This document shows, piece by piece, positions 16,724 through 25,499 of a DNA stretch of 64,000 bases. Origin of the DNA: Zavarzinella sp. (GTDB lineage Bacteria; Planctomycetota; Planctomycetia; Gemmatales; Gemmataceae); NCBI GenBank assembly GCA_041399155.1, contig JAWKTI010000003.1, forward strand, positions 372,001 through 436,000, in the 5' to 3' direction. The notes under the pieces are model-generated. The model saw only the letters and a program-made list of their open reading frames with translations, was not told where the DNA came from and searched no databases. Position 1 is the first letter of the stretch. Each line of letters starts with the position of its first letter. The position numbers and the translations under genes were made by a program.

Positions 16724-17716
16724 CTATTTCGGTTGATTCAACACAAATGCAATCCATGTCTCTTTATCTTGAATCGCCATCCGTGTGGGACGTGGTTGGC
16801 CCGGTGCCGCGAAGCAAATTGTTAATTTTTTCTCATCCAACTGATACACACCCAGTTCTTCACCATTGAGTGGGGAAATGAAGTCAATTTCACGCAGCTT
16901 CGGTTTGTGGTCGATCTTCACTTTCACGGTGCGTTCATTATCAATGGACTTCAATTGTGCATATATGCCGGTGCCATCGTGGAAAAACCGCACTTCAGGC
17001 TTGTTTTTCTGCAGCACATTGTCTGGTGTTTTGGTGCCTTTGATCCAGATTTCCTGGATCTGCCATTTTTCACTGAACCGCACCGCATCGGACGATTTAT
17101 CCAGCCCCACGGGCAGTGCAGGCACCGCTTTGTTGGGAATTTCTTCTGGCTTCAACAGTGGTAGCGGGGCATCATTTTTCGGCGGAACTTTGACGACCGA
17201 AGTGCCTTCCGGCAAGAAGTTCTCCCCACGCCAGTATTGCTGGGTTTGCCGCACGGTATTGTCGAAGCGATCCAGCTCTTTCCGCACCAGTTCCTGAGTA
17301 AGCGAATGATTTTTCACTGGGCAATACAGGTGAATCCGTCGATCGGTGCTGTCGAAGCTGAAATGAGCAGGCCCAATGACATCATTAATTTCAAGTAGTT
17401 GCTTCCAGGCCTTTGGTGGCACGCGATCCGGTTCGGCAATGGGCGAAAATTTGCTTTCCAGCCAAATTCGGCTGCCATCATTACTTAAGGAAAGCAGGAT
17501 ATAAACCGGCCAGCGATCCCGCACAATTTCCACCTGAAATACTTGTGTAGAAAGGACTTTCGGTTCGTAGCCCAGTTCGCGCAGCCATTTCCCCAGGATA
17601 TCGGTGCTGATGGCACCGCTGGGAATTGGTCGCATCAGGGGAAGTTTTTCGTCTGCTGGTGCACTCCCCAGGCCGAGGCACGCACCGATAATGCAAGTCA
17701 CGAGTAATCGGCCCAC
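16724..17716 (-). CDS. secreted protein with TIGR03067-like C-terminal domain
   Basis: 330 residues; signal peptide MGRLLVTCIIGACLGLGSA. Residues ~25-150 form an unrecognised domain (LGKWLRELGYEPKVLSTQVF, VYILLSLSNDGSRIWLESKFSP) reminiscent of small type III chaperone-like folds, which often measure ligand binding; this is a weak guess. Residues ~215-330 fit the planctomycete TIGR03067 pattern: SEKWQIQEIWIKGTKTPDN, LREIDFISPLNGEELGVYQL, KKLTICFAAPGQPRPT. A CCTCCT stretch (17725-17730) on the + strand is the AGGAGG ribosome-binding site on the minus strand. Role unknown. Confidence 0.75.
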   Translation of the reverse strand: MGRLLVTCIIGACLGLGSAPADEKLPLMRPIPSGAISTDILGKWLRELGYEPKVLSTQVFQVEIVRDRWPVYILLSLSNDGSRIWLESKFSPIAEPDRVPPKAWKQLLEINDVIGPAHFSFDSTDRRIHLYCPVKNHSLTQELVRKELDRFDNTVRQTQQYWRGENFLPEGTSVVKVPPKNDAPLPLLKPEEIPNKAVPALPVGLDKSSDAVRFSEKWQIQEIWIKGTKTPDNVLQKNKPEVRFFHDGTGIYAQLKSIDNERTVKVKIDHKPKLREIDFISPLNGEELGVYQLDEKKLTICFAAPGQPRPTRMAIQDKETWIAFVLNQPK

Positions 17717-17835
17717 CGTGGCATCCTCCTGAAAACCGAACGGAAATCTAGCATGTACCAGATTGTGGCAAAAGACGCAAGTGGAAGAAAATGGGAATTA
17801 AGGCGGGAGAAAATGAAGGAAATGTCACAAAGAGA

Positions 17836-18804
17836 CTAATTATCTAACGACCCCACTTCGCCCCCACCGCGGGTGCAAGCACCACGCCACAGATCGAGGC
17901 GGATATTTCTGGTGACGGAACGCACCGATCCGTCCATCAACAGCACATTTACTACCCCACCTGTATGGTAACTTCGACTGGTTACCGCAGCATAAGTGGG
18001 CAAATTGGTTGTCAGTCCCTCTCGGCTCGAATTGAAATCGACATCATAAGTGCCAGACATCACCGCAGTATTCGGTGCGAAAGTACTGGTAAAACCAGTC
18101 TGGTGCACGCGGGCATCCACCCACTCGGTATGGCCGGAATTCGTTTTGAAATCGCCACCAAGAGAAACCACATCAGCCGGCGCAGTGGGAATGGGGGCGT
18201 TCAAAGCAGCAGGGTTTCCACCATCGCGAAAATAAGGTGTGTAGGCTTTCACTTCTGAAAACGCCACAGTATTACTGGTGCCATCAATCATTTCTGCCAT
18301 GCTGGTGCCACGGTTCAGGACAAATGCCCCATCGCCCGTTTGGCGAGTCAGTGGGTTATACAGAAACCAGGTTCCGAAATTCCCACCATAGTTAATGGGG
18401 TAGTGCGTCAACGCACCGTCGGGACGTGGTTTATCATTCACTTCGCTGGGACAGATAAAGATTGGCACGCGAAATTGGGTTACCGCTGGCTGAACCGAGT
18501 AAGGTAGAGCAAAATTAATGAGATTGTGCAGATTTTCCTGTTCGACATACGGCAGCAAACGTGCCTGCAGCGAAAAACTGACACCTGTAGCACCGTTGGG
18601 ATAGTCGCCCGCACTGGGAAAAACGAAAAGTGCTGATTCATGGTTATGCAGTGCCAGGCCGATTTGTTTCAGATTATTCTGGCACTTCGCTCGATTAGCC
18701 GCTTCGCGAACTTTCTGCACTGCGGGCAGCAGCAAACCAATCAGAATCGCGATAATGGCGATTACCACCAGAAGTTCGATCAATGTAAATGCACTTCGAC
18801 GCAT
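17836..18804 (-). CDS. DUF1559 type IV pilin-like protein
   Basis: 322 residues. The N-terminus RRSAFTLIELLVVIAIIAIL is a prepilin cleavage/methylation segment, followed by the DUF1559 signature REAANRAKCQNNLKQIGLALHNHES. The C-terminal motif SYHTGGVVNVLLMDGSVR is the H-x9-DG box usual in the family. Planctomycete genomes have many paralogues; they are thought to form pseudopilus or surface structures, but function is largely unproven. The gene is single here, with its own 450-bp upstream region shared with the divergent operon at 19259. Confidence 0.94.
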   Translation of the reverse strand: MRRSAFTLIELLVVIAIIAILIGLLLPAVQKVREAANRAKCQNNLKQIGLALHNHESALFVFPSAGDYPNGATGVSFSLQARLLPYVEQENLHNLINFALPYSVQPAVTQFRVPIFICPSEVNDKPRPDGALTHYPINYGGNFGTWFLYNPLTRQTGDGAFVLNRGTSMAEMIDGTSNTVAFSEVKAYTPYFRDGGNPAALNAPIPTAPADVVSLGGDFKTNSGHTEWVDARVHQTGFTSTFAPNTAVMSGTYDVDFNSSREGLTTNLPTYAAVTSRSYHTGGVVNVLLMDGSVRSVTRNIRLDLWRGACTRGGGEVGSLDN

Positions 18805-19258
18805 CGCACAGCACCTTAACGATAATGATATGCAGTCTCAATATACTTGAGGCCTTGTGACTGTCAATGGTGAACTCTGTTGGTTTTCTTCTTTTCTCTC
18901 GTGCTGGTGCGACAGGGTATCCTTTCCGGTGTGGCACCGAAGAAATGGCATGAGAAAGTTTTTTGGAAAAAATCCAAAATATAGGGAACAAGTTAACACT
19001 ATGATCGTCTATATAGTATCTAGTGTCTTGCAAGAAGCGATCTCGCTCGGCAGATTGAAAAATATGTCTGTATCGCAATATTGTGATACGCCGAATTTGG
19101 TCGCGATTGGAGGTTTTTGGACAAAAACTGGCCAAAAAATTCTCATTAAAAGCAGAAAATGGCCGTAAATGGCCCCAGTGTGTGAGAATAGCTAAGTTGG
19201 ATCGTCATTACCACATGGGCTTTTGCGCTCAAACGGAACCAAACAGGGAGTCAGACGA
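18805..19258. other. divergent intergenic region
   Basis: 454 bases between the DUF1559 gene (minus) and the six-gene + operon, so promoters for both should lie here. It is AT-rich and contains the near-perfect inverted repeat at 19071-19088 and GGCC-containing repeats near 19127-19173 (AAATGGCCGTAAATGGCCCC). No reading frame with protein-like content was seen. Confidence 0.5.
19071..19088. promoter_or_regulatory. inverted repeat, possible operator
   Basis: TATCGCAATATTGTGATA has 9-bp half-sites with a single mismatch and no spacer, a shape usual for dimeric repressor sites. It lies 171 bases upstream of the operon start codon at 19259. No regulator gene is nearby to link with it. Confidence 0.3.
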
Positions 19259-20341
19259 ATGAGACATTCCATTGTCGCCTGCATTGTCGCAACTGTTTTG
19301 ACAGCAACCACTTCCGTGCGTGCTGATGAAATAGATAACGATCAGGTAAATGCGTCAATCGAAAAAGGTTTGACCTGGTTGGCAAAGCAACAAACCAAAG
19401 CCGGTAGTTTTGAAGCCAATGGTGGACAATATCCCACGTCGATGACGGCCCTGGCTGGCATGGCTTTCCTGATGGAAGGCAGCACCATGCGGGAAGGGAA
19501 ATACAGCGACAACATCCGCAAAGCCGTTGACTGGTTTTTGAAACGATCGATGCCGAACGGATTGTTGGGCAACACCAATAATCCCACCGAAGCACAACGA
19601 TATATGTATGGCCACGGGTTTGGCATGTTGTTCCTTGGGTGCGTCTATGGTGAAGAAGACGACGAAAAGACCCGCAAAGATCTGGAAAAACTGCTCACAA
19701 AAGCAGTCGATTTCTGTGGCAAGGCCCAGACGAACCGAGGTGGCTGGGGATATGTTTCGGCAGCGGAAGGTGCCAACTTCGATGAAGGCTCTGTGACAAT
19801 CACCCAGCTTCAAGGATTGAGAGCCTGTCGCAATGCGGGTATTCCAGTGCCCAAGTCAATTATCGATAAGTCTGTTGAATATCTGAAAAACTCCACCACA
19901 CCAAACGGTGGGGTGATTTATTCTCTGGCCCATGGTCGACCTGCAATTGGTGGCGAACGCCCCGCACTGACGGCTGCGGCCATTGCATCTGGTTTCAGCC
20001 AGGGCGAATACAATTCTCCACTCGTCAAGAAGTGGCTGAGCTACTGCCAGAAGAATATTCGATTTAACCAGGCCGGATCCGGCTTTGGCGAATACATGGA
20101 TTATTACTTCTCCCAGGCCATGTATACGCTGGGCGATGATGGTTGGGAAAAAATCTTCAATGGCGACAAAAACGGTTTGAAGTGGTCGGAATATAAGAAA
20201 GTGATGTACAAATACCAGGTTGGTCGCCAGAAAGCGGACGGCTCATTTGGTGCCAGTTATGTTGGTGGTGTTTACGATACCGCCCTTTCTTTAACTATCC
20301 TCCAGTTAGAACGTGCCACCTTACCAATTTATCAACGGTAA
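19259..20341 (+). CDS. secreted prenyltransferase/squalene-oxidase-repeat protein
   Basis: 360 residues from ATG 19259, with GGGAG (19246-19250) upstream; an earlier ATG in frame at 19223 lacks a site and would mask the signal peptide. Residues 1-23 (MRHSIVACIVATVLTATTSV) form an export signal. The mature part is an alpha/alpha-toroid: repeats such as ASIEKGLTWLAKQQ, GSFEANGGQYPTSMTALAGMAFL, RGGWGYVSA, DGSFGASYVGGVYDTALSLTIL. The DxDD or other cyclase acid motifs are not seen, so terpene cyclisation is unlikely. It leads the MoxR/DUF58/vWA operon, an order often found in planctomycetes. Confidence 0.85.
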   Translation: MRHSIVACIVATVLTATTSVRADEIDNDQVNASIEKGLTWLAKQQTKAGSFEANGGQYPTSMTALAGMAFLMEGSTMREGKYSDNIRKAVDWFLKRSMPNGLLGNTNNPTEAQRYMYGHGFGMLFLGCVYGEEDDEKTRKDLEKLLTKAVDFCGKAQTNRGGWGYVSAAEGANFDEGSVTITQLQGLRACRNAGIPVPKSIIDKSVEYLKNSTTPNGGVIYSLAHGRPAIGGERPALTAAAIASGFSQGEYNSPLVKKWLSYCQKNIRFNQAGSGFGEYMDYYFSQAMYTLGDDGWEKIFNGDKNGLKWSEYKKVMYKYQVGRQKADGSFGASYVGGVYDTALSLTILQLERATLPIYQR

Positions 20342-20443
20342 GTGGGGCAGCATTCCAGCGAGTATGATTGTTTGAAAAAACCCTGGTGGCCGGTTTTCCG
20401 GTTTATCCAGGAACCGAGTTAATAATTTTTGAGCAGGGCTTCC

Positions 20444-21502
20444 ATGAGCAACGGACAGACGTTAGGTAACAGCGATATTGATGCCATCAAGAATGTGCAG
20501 AAGGCATTCCAGGAAATTAAGAATCAGCTAGCCCGCGTGATCGTGGGTCAGGACAAAGTAATTGAAGAATTGCTGATTGCCCTGTTCAGTCGAGGTCACT
20601 GCATTCTGGAAGGGGTGCCCGGTCTGGCAAAAACCTTGATGATTTCATCATTGGCCAAATCGCTGTCGCTCGATTTCAGCCGGATTCAGTTTACACCTGA
20701 CCTGATGCCCGCCGACATCACTGGTACAGAAGTGATTGAAGAAAACCGTACAACTGGTGCACGCGAATTCAAATTCCTGCCCGGCCCATTGTTTGCCAAC
20801 ATGGTGCTGGCCGACGAAATTAACCGTACCCCACCGAAAACCCAGGCCGCACTGCTGGAAGCGATGCAGGAACGCCAGGTAACCGTGGGCCGTACTCGTC
20901 ACAAACTGCAAAGCCCGTTCTTTGTGCTGGCTACCCAGAACCCGATTGAACAGGAAGGTACCTACCCACTGCCGGAAGCACAACAAGACCGCTTCATGTT
21001 CAAGATTTTCGTGAAGTATCCAAGTTTTGAAGAAGAAATGGAAATTGCCCGCCGCACCACCGCGTTAAATATGGATGAGCCTACTGCTGTGCTGACTGGT
21101 GAGCAGATCCTGGAACTGCAGGCACTGGTTCGCAAGGTGCCCGTGGCAGACGAAGTGATTAAATACACCGCGGTACTGGTGCGTCAAACCCGCATCTCGG
21201 AACCCGGTGCTCCCAAGTTCATTAAGGAATGGCTATCCTGGGGTGCTGGCCCACGTGCCGTGCAGAACCTGATTATCGCTGCCAAAGCACGGGCGTTGCT
21301 GTATGGTCGCGAAAATGTCTCCCACGAAGATATCCAGCAGGTAGCACTGCCAGTGATGCGTCACCGCGTTGCAGCCAACTTTACAGCGGCTTCGGAAGGT
21401 GTATCGACCGACCGCGTGATCCAGAAACTGCTGGATGAAACCCCCACCCGCATGGGCGATCTGGAACGCGATGAGCGGTTCCGCAAAATCTTTACTTCGT
21501 GA
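20444..21502 (+). CDS. MoxR family AAA+ ATPase
   Basis: 352 residues from ATG 20444. Walker A is EGVPGLAKT, Walker B LADEINRTPPKTQAALLEAMQE, sensor 1 FVLATQNPIEQEGTYPLPEAQQDRF, and a C-terminal AAA lid with DIQQVALPVMRHR. MoxR ATPases act as chaperones that mature vWA-domain partners in the cytoplasm; here the DUF58 and two vWA membrane proteins follow directly, which fits. Length is normal for the family. Confidence 0.96.
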   Translation: MSNGQTLGNSDIDAIKNVQKAFQEIKNQLARVIVGQDKVIEELLIALFSRGHCILEGVPGLAKTLMISSLAKSLSLDFSRIQFTPDLMPADITGTEVIEENRTTGAREFKFLPGPLFANMVLADEINRTPPKTQAALLEAMQERQVTVGRTRHKLQSPFFVLATQNPIEQEGTYPLPEAQQDRFMFKIFVKYPSFEEEMEIARRTTALNMDEPTAVLTGEQILELQALVRKVPVADEVIKYTAVLVRQTRISEPGAPKFIKEWLSWGAGPRAVQNLIIAAKARALLYGRENVSHEDIQQVALPVMRHRVAANFTAASEGVSTDRVIQKLLDETPTRMGDLERDERFRKIFTS

Positions 21503-21589
21503 TGATTGCCAGTTCGCTGGTTAAGTATTGTGTCGAAAACAGTGTGTTGATGGAATCGCAAGGTCTTGCACCGAGGTTGGTTTCAAGCG

Positions 21590-22525
21590 ATGGCACCGAA
21601 AGAGCAGGAAGAAGCACGTCGGTTTTTTGATCCGAAAGTAATTTCCAGGATCAGCCGTTTAGATCTGCGTGCACGTCAGGTGGTAGAAGGGTTTATCTCC
21701 GGGATGCACCGCAGTCCGTTTTTCGGCCACTCGGTTGAATTTGCCCAGCACCGCGAATATGTTCGTGGGGATGACATCCGCCACCTGGACTGGAAAGTCT
21801 GGTCCAAGACCGATCGCTTTTACATCAAACAGTATGAAGCGGAAACCAACTTGCGTTGTAATGTGATCGTTGATGTGTCGGAATCGATGCATTACGGTCG
21901 CGGTGCGATGAACAAGTACGAGTATGCCTGCACCATCGGTGCCTCGATTGCGTATATGGCAGTCAAGCAACAGGATACCGTGGGGATGTTTGCATTCGAT
22001 CAGGATGTGCGTGCCAATTTACCCGCCAAGTCCAGTCAGTTGCACCTGGATGCCATCGTTCAGACGTTGCACGTTTCCAAGCCACGCGACAAGACTGACA
22101 TCCTGAAAATCCTGCGAAGGATTACGGAAAGCGTTGGCCCACGTGGGTTGATTGTGTTGATTTCCGATTGTTTTGTTGATCGGGAACCGCTTCTCAAAGG
22201 CCTGGAAATGCTGCGTTCACGCCGCCACGATGTGATGGTGTTTCACGTACTGGATGAAGAAGAAGTAACATTCCCATTCAGCGGCATGACCAAGTTTGAA
22301 GGGATGGAAGAAATGCCCGACCTGCTGTGCGATCCCAAGGCACTGCGGGATGGCTACCTGGAAGCCCTGGAAGAGTATCTGGTAGAAGTCCGTCGTGGAT
22401 GCAGTCGACTTGGTGTAGATTATTCACTGGTCAACACCAGTGACTACCTGGATGCCATAATGTCGCGCTTTCTGCACCGACGTATTGCCTCCCGCGCTCA
22501 ACAGGGCAAACAGACTTACGGCTAA
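21590..22525 (+). CDS. DUF58 domain protein (vWA-like)
   Basis: 311 residues from ATG 21590; a TTG 24 bases upstream is in frame. The DUF58 core is FFGHSVEFAQHREYVRGDDIRHLDWKVWSKTDRFYIKQYE, followed by a vWA fold with MIDAS-type DVSESMHYG (~108-116) and LIVLISDCF. There are no membrane segments, so the protein should be a cytosolic partner of MoxR. The operon context supports this. Confidence 0.94.
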   Translation: MAPKEQEEARRFFDPKVISRISRLDLRARQVVEGFISGMHRSPFFGHSVEFAQHREYVRGDDIRHLDWKVWSKTDRFYIKQYEAETNLRCNVIVDVSESMHYGRGAMNKYEYACTIGASIAYMAVKQQDTVGMFAFDQDVRANLPAKSSQLHLDAIVQTLHVSKPRDKTDILKILRRITESVGPRGLIVLISDCFVDREPLLKGLEMLRSRRHDVMVFHVLDEEEVTFPFSGMTKFEGMEEMPDLLCDPKALRDGYLEALEEYLVEVRRGCSRLGVDYSLVNTSDYLDAIMSRFLHRRIASRAQQGKQTYG

Positions 22526-22610
22526 CAGTATTTGTGTGGTGATCGCGATACTTCATTAACATGAGCCGCACCCCACCTGGGGAATGGCGATACCGAACCA
22601 ATAGATATCC

Positions 22611-25382
22611 ATGCTTGCTTTGTTTTCAAACCCATTTGCGATGATTGCCGGTGTGTTGCTGATCAGCAGCCCGATCATCATCCATTTGATTAACCGAATG
22701 CGTTATAAACGTATTCGTTGGGCTGCGATGGAGTTTCTGCTGAAATCGCAGAAACGTGCCCGTCGCAAAATGATCATCGAACAACTGATTCTGTTGTTGC
22801 TTCGATGTCTTCTGGTGGCGCTGATGGGCCTGCTACTGGCACGCTTCATCGGGTGCGACAAAGCGGGCAATGAAGGGCAGAATACTTTCCACATTATTCT
22901 GATTGATGACACGCTCAGCATGTCGGATGAAATTCGCACGGAAGAAGGTCAGACACGCAAAGTATATGACCGTGCCAAAGTGCTGATTACCGATCAGATC
23001 CTGAAATCGGCCAACCAGGCTTCAAGCCCACAGTTTGTTACAGTGGTGCGGCTCTCGGAACTGAATGTTCCACGTCCTTTTGGGCGATTGAACAGCACAA
23101 TCACTGAAGAAGTGGGAACATATCTGGCCCCACTGCAACCTACGTTGAAGCACATTGATCTGGTGGATGGTATTAAAGCAGCCCAGGCCCAGTTTAATGA
23201 CGAAAAGAACATGCGTGGTGTGCTGCATATCATTTCCGATTTTCGCAATGCCGACTGGAGCGAGAAGAACAAAGAAGCTCTCAGCACCGCACTGGATGAA
23301 TTGAACACCCAGGGGGTAGAAATTCATATGCTCGACTGCGTTTCGCCAGAACGCACCGAGCAGAATAAGTCACCACTGTCCAATGACAATCTGGCGATTG
23401 TAGAACTGATTCCCGATGCCCGAATTGTGGCACGTTATCAGCCAGTGGAATTCACTGTCAAAGTGCATAACTATTCCAACAGCGAAAAGAAAAATATCAC
23501 CGTCCGCGTGCGAGTGAACGGTGCAGAACGTGCGGAAGGTCTGGTGAATATTCCCAGCGTGCCTCCGAATAATGATGCGATTGGTCGCTTTACGCTGGCA
23601 TTTGAACGCACCGCAGCAGAAGAGAATGAAGAACTGATTGTGCTGCAACGCTACAACATGGTCAGTTGCCACCTGGAAGGTGAATCAAGTGGGCTGTCGG
23701 CAGACAACGTGCTTTATTCGGTGGTGGAAGTTCGCGATCGCGTGCCACTGCTGATTGTTGATAACTCGCCCAAAGACCGTGGTACCAAGCAGGCAGAATC
23801 GTACTTCCTGGAAACATTGTTCACCGCACCGATCCGCGGTTATGATGTGCAGTTAAAGAATGCCGTCGATCTGGATACACTCAATCTCAGCCAGTATGCA
23901 GCAATCTTCATCTGCGATACCCCACGACTGAGCCAGCAGGCGATTGCCAATCTGGAAAACTATACCCGCGCTGGCGGCGGTGTGGCCTTCTTCATGGGAC
24001 CATCAATCCGCTCCGACAGTGTGCAGGAATACAACGAAAAACTCTATCGCGAAGGGAATGGCTTGTATCCGGTCCCACTCGAACGGGTGGTTGCGGATAT
24101 TCCTGATGATCGCCGTGATGTGGAACGGCTCAAACTGAGTTTGACATTTAACAAAAAGTTACTGATCAAGAAAGACAGTCGCTACCACCCGGCATTGTCG
24201 AAGATCTACCGCGAAGCCGCAGGTGGCACCATTGCAGATGTTGAAGCGTACGAAAAATTCTTCAACTTTGTCGTGATTGATCGCTATGTCAAAGTGAACA
24301 CGCGGGCAATGGCTGCTGGTCCCGGTGGGCCGGAAACGTTGGTTTATCTGGCCAATAACAAGCCAATCAAGGATTTTGAACCAGCGGTGCGATCTCTGAC
24401 TGATAAACTGGCTGAAAAACTGACGAACGCCAGTGAATACCAGGATTATCTGGGACGTTTTCGTTCGGAATTGCGAACCTTGGCAGGTTCGGACCGTGAC
24501 TTGTACGAACTGTCGATTGCATTGACAAATCTGCTGGAAGACACCGGGGATGAAACTGCCAAACGACCCAACCTGGTGAAGTTTTGGGAAATGGAAGACA
24601 ATAAGCAGTTGGCCAGGGAATTTGCCGCACTGCGGGATGAAGTCACCTATGGCGACCCGCTCTATGTGACGCGTCGGTTTGGTAATGGTCGCGTGGTTGC
24701 CTTCATGGCGGGGGCCGGTTCCAACTGGAACGACCTGGAAGGTTTTGGTCGACCGTATTACCCACCGATGATGTTGACGATGAAAGATTATCTGGCAAGT
24801 GCCGGTACCGATACCGCACTGGTGCTGGGGCAGACACTGGATCTGGAACTGGATCAGACTAATTACGACAGCAAAGGTAAGCAGTATTTGCTGTCAGAAG
24901 ATATCAAGAAAAATCAGACCACCTACAAGAGCCTGGGCGATATCTCTTTCAGCACGGGTGAAAGTAAAGGGAAAATCAATTTCACCTTTAATCAGGCTAA
25001 TGAGCCCGGGGTGTATCTGTTTAAACTGTTCAGCAAGCAGACCAGTGCTGGTGGGGCACCCGATGCCGCACCCACACCGGTTTATCGAATGATCCCTTGT
25101 AATATTGATGTGGAACGGGAATCTGATTTACAACGTGCCAACAGTGACGATATTGCGATGATTGCCCCGAAGGCACTGTTACATTCTGCAAGTGATGATT
25201 CCTACGCCGAGGCATTAATGCGGAAGCGGAAGGATTTTTCCGAAAATCCCTGGATCTACTTCATCATTCTGATGGTGCTGGTGGCGGAACAGGCAATGGC
25301 AACACGCCTCAGCTATAACAGTCGCAGTGCAGAAGGGCCTCCTGCTGCACAGACCAAGCTGCCAGTTACCACAGATATTTAA
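22611..25382 (+). CDS. BatA-like vWA membrane protein
   Basis: 923 residues. Residues 1-80 are the aerotolerance-regulator N-terminal (BatA, TIGR02226-like) region: FSNPFAMIAGVLLISSPIIIHLINR, then RIRWAAMEFLLKSQKRARRK and a second membrane helix. A vWA domain follows (ILIDDTLSMSDE as the MIDAS site), then beta-sandwich regions (IVARYQPVEFTVKVHNYSNS) and a GATase-like or Rossmann-like part (VPLLIVDNSPKDRG, AAIFICDTPRLSQQAIANL). A C-terminal helix (WIYFIILMVLVAEQAMA, ~885-902) returns to the membrane. It lies 85 bp after DUF58. The role in stress tolerance is inferred from Bat homologues. Confidence 0.9.
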   Translation: MLALFSNPFAMIAGVLLISSPIIIHLINRMRYKRIRWAAMEFLLKSQKRARRKMIIEQLILLLLRCLLVALMGLLLARFIGCDKAGNEGQNTFHIILIDDTLSMSDEIRTEEGQTRKVYDRAKVLITDQILKSANQASSPQFVTVVRLSELNVPRPFGRLNSTITEEVGTYLAPLQPTLKHIDLVDGIKAAQAQFNDEKNMRGVLHIISDFRNADWSEKNKEALSTALDELNTQGVEIHMLDCVSPERTEQNKSPLSNDNLAIVELIPDARIVARYQPVEFTVKVHNYSNSEKKNITVRVRVNGAERAEGLVNIPSVPPNNDAIGRFTLAFERTAAEENEELIVLQRYNMVSCHLEGESSGLSADNVLYSVVEVRDRVPLLIVDNSPKDRGTKQAESYFLETLFTAPIRGYDVQLKNAVDLDTLNLSQYAAIFICDTPRLSQQAIANLENYTRAGGGVAFFMGPSIRSDSVQEYNEKLYREGNGLYPVPLERVVADIPDDRRDVERLKLSLTFNKKLLIKKDSRYHPALSKIYREAAGGTIADVEAYEKFFNFVVIDRYVKVNTRAMAAGPGGPETLVYLANNKPIKDFEPAVRSLTDKLAEKLTNASEYQDYLGRFRSELRTLAGSDRDLYELSIALTNLLEDTGDETAKRPNLVKFWEMEDNKQLAREFAALRDEVTYGDPLYVTRRFGNGRVVAFMAGAGSNWNDLEGFGRPYYPPMMLTMKDYLASAGTDTALVLGQTLDLELDQTNYDSKGKQYLLSEDIKKNQTTYKSLGDISFSTGESKGKINFTFNQANEPGVYLFKLFSKQTSAGGAPDAAPTPVYRMIPCNIDVERESDLQRANSDDIAMIAPKALLHSASDDSYAEALMRKRKDFSENPWIYFIILMVLVAEQAMATRLSYNSRSAEGPPAAQTKLPVTTDI

Positions 25383-25499
25383 GAAATTATTCAAGCCACG
25401 ATTCTGCTATCAATCGTGGGGAAGGTGCAGGTGGTAGCTGGTGTTCCTGGAAATTTTCTGGCAGACTTCTGCCAGCGATATATAGGTTGAGTGATCCAT

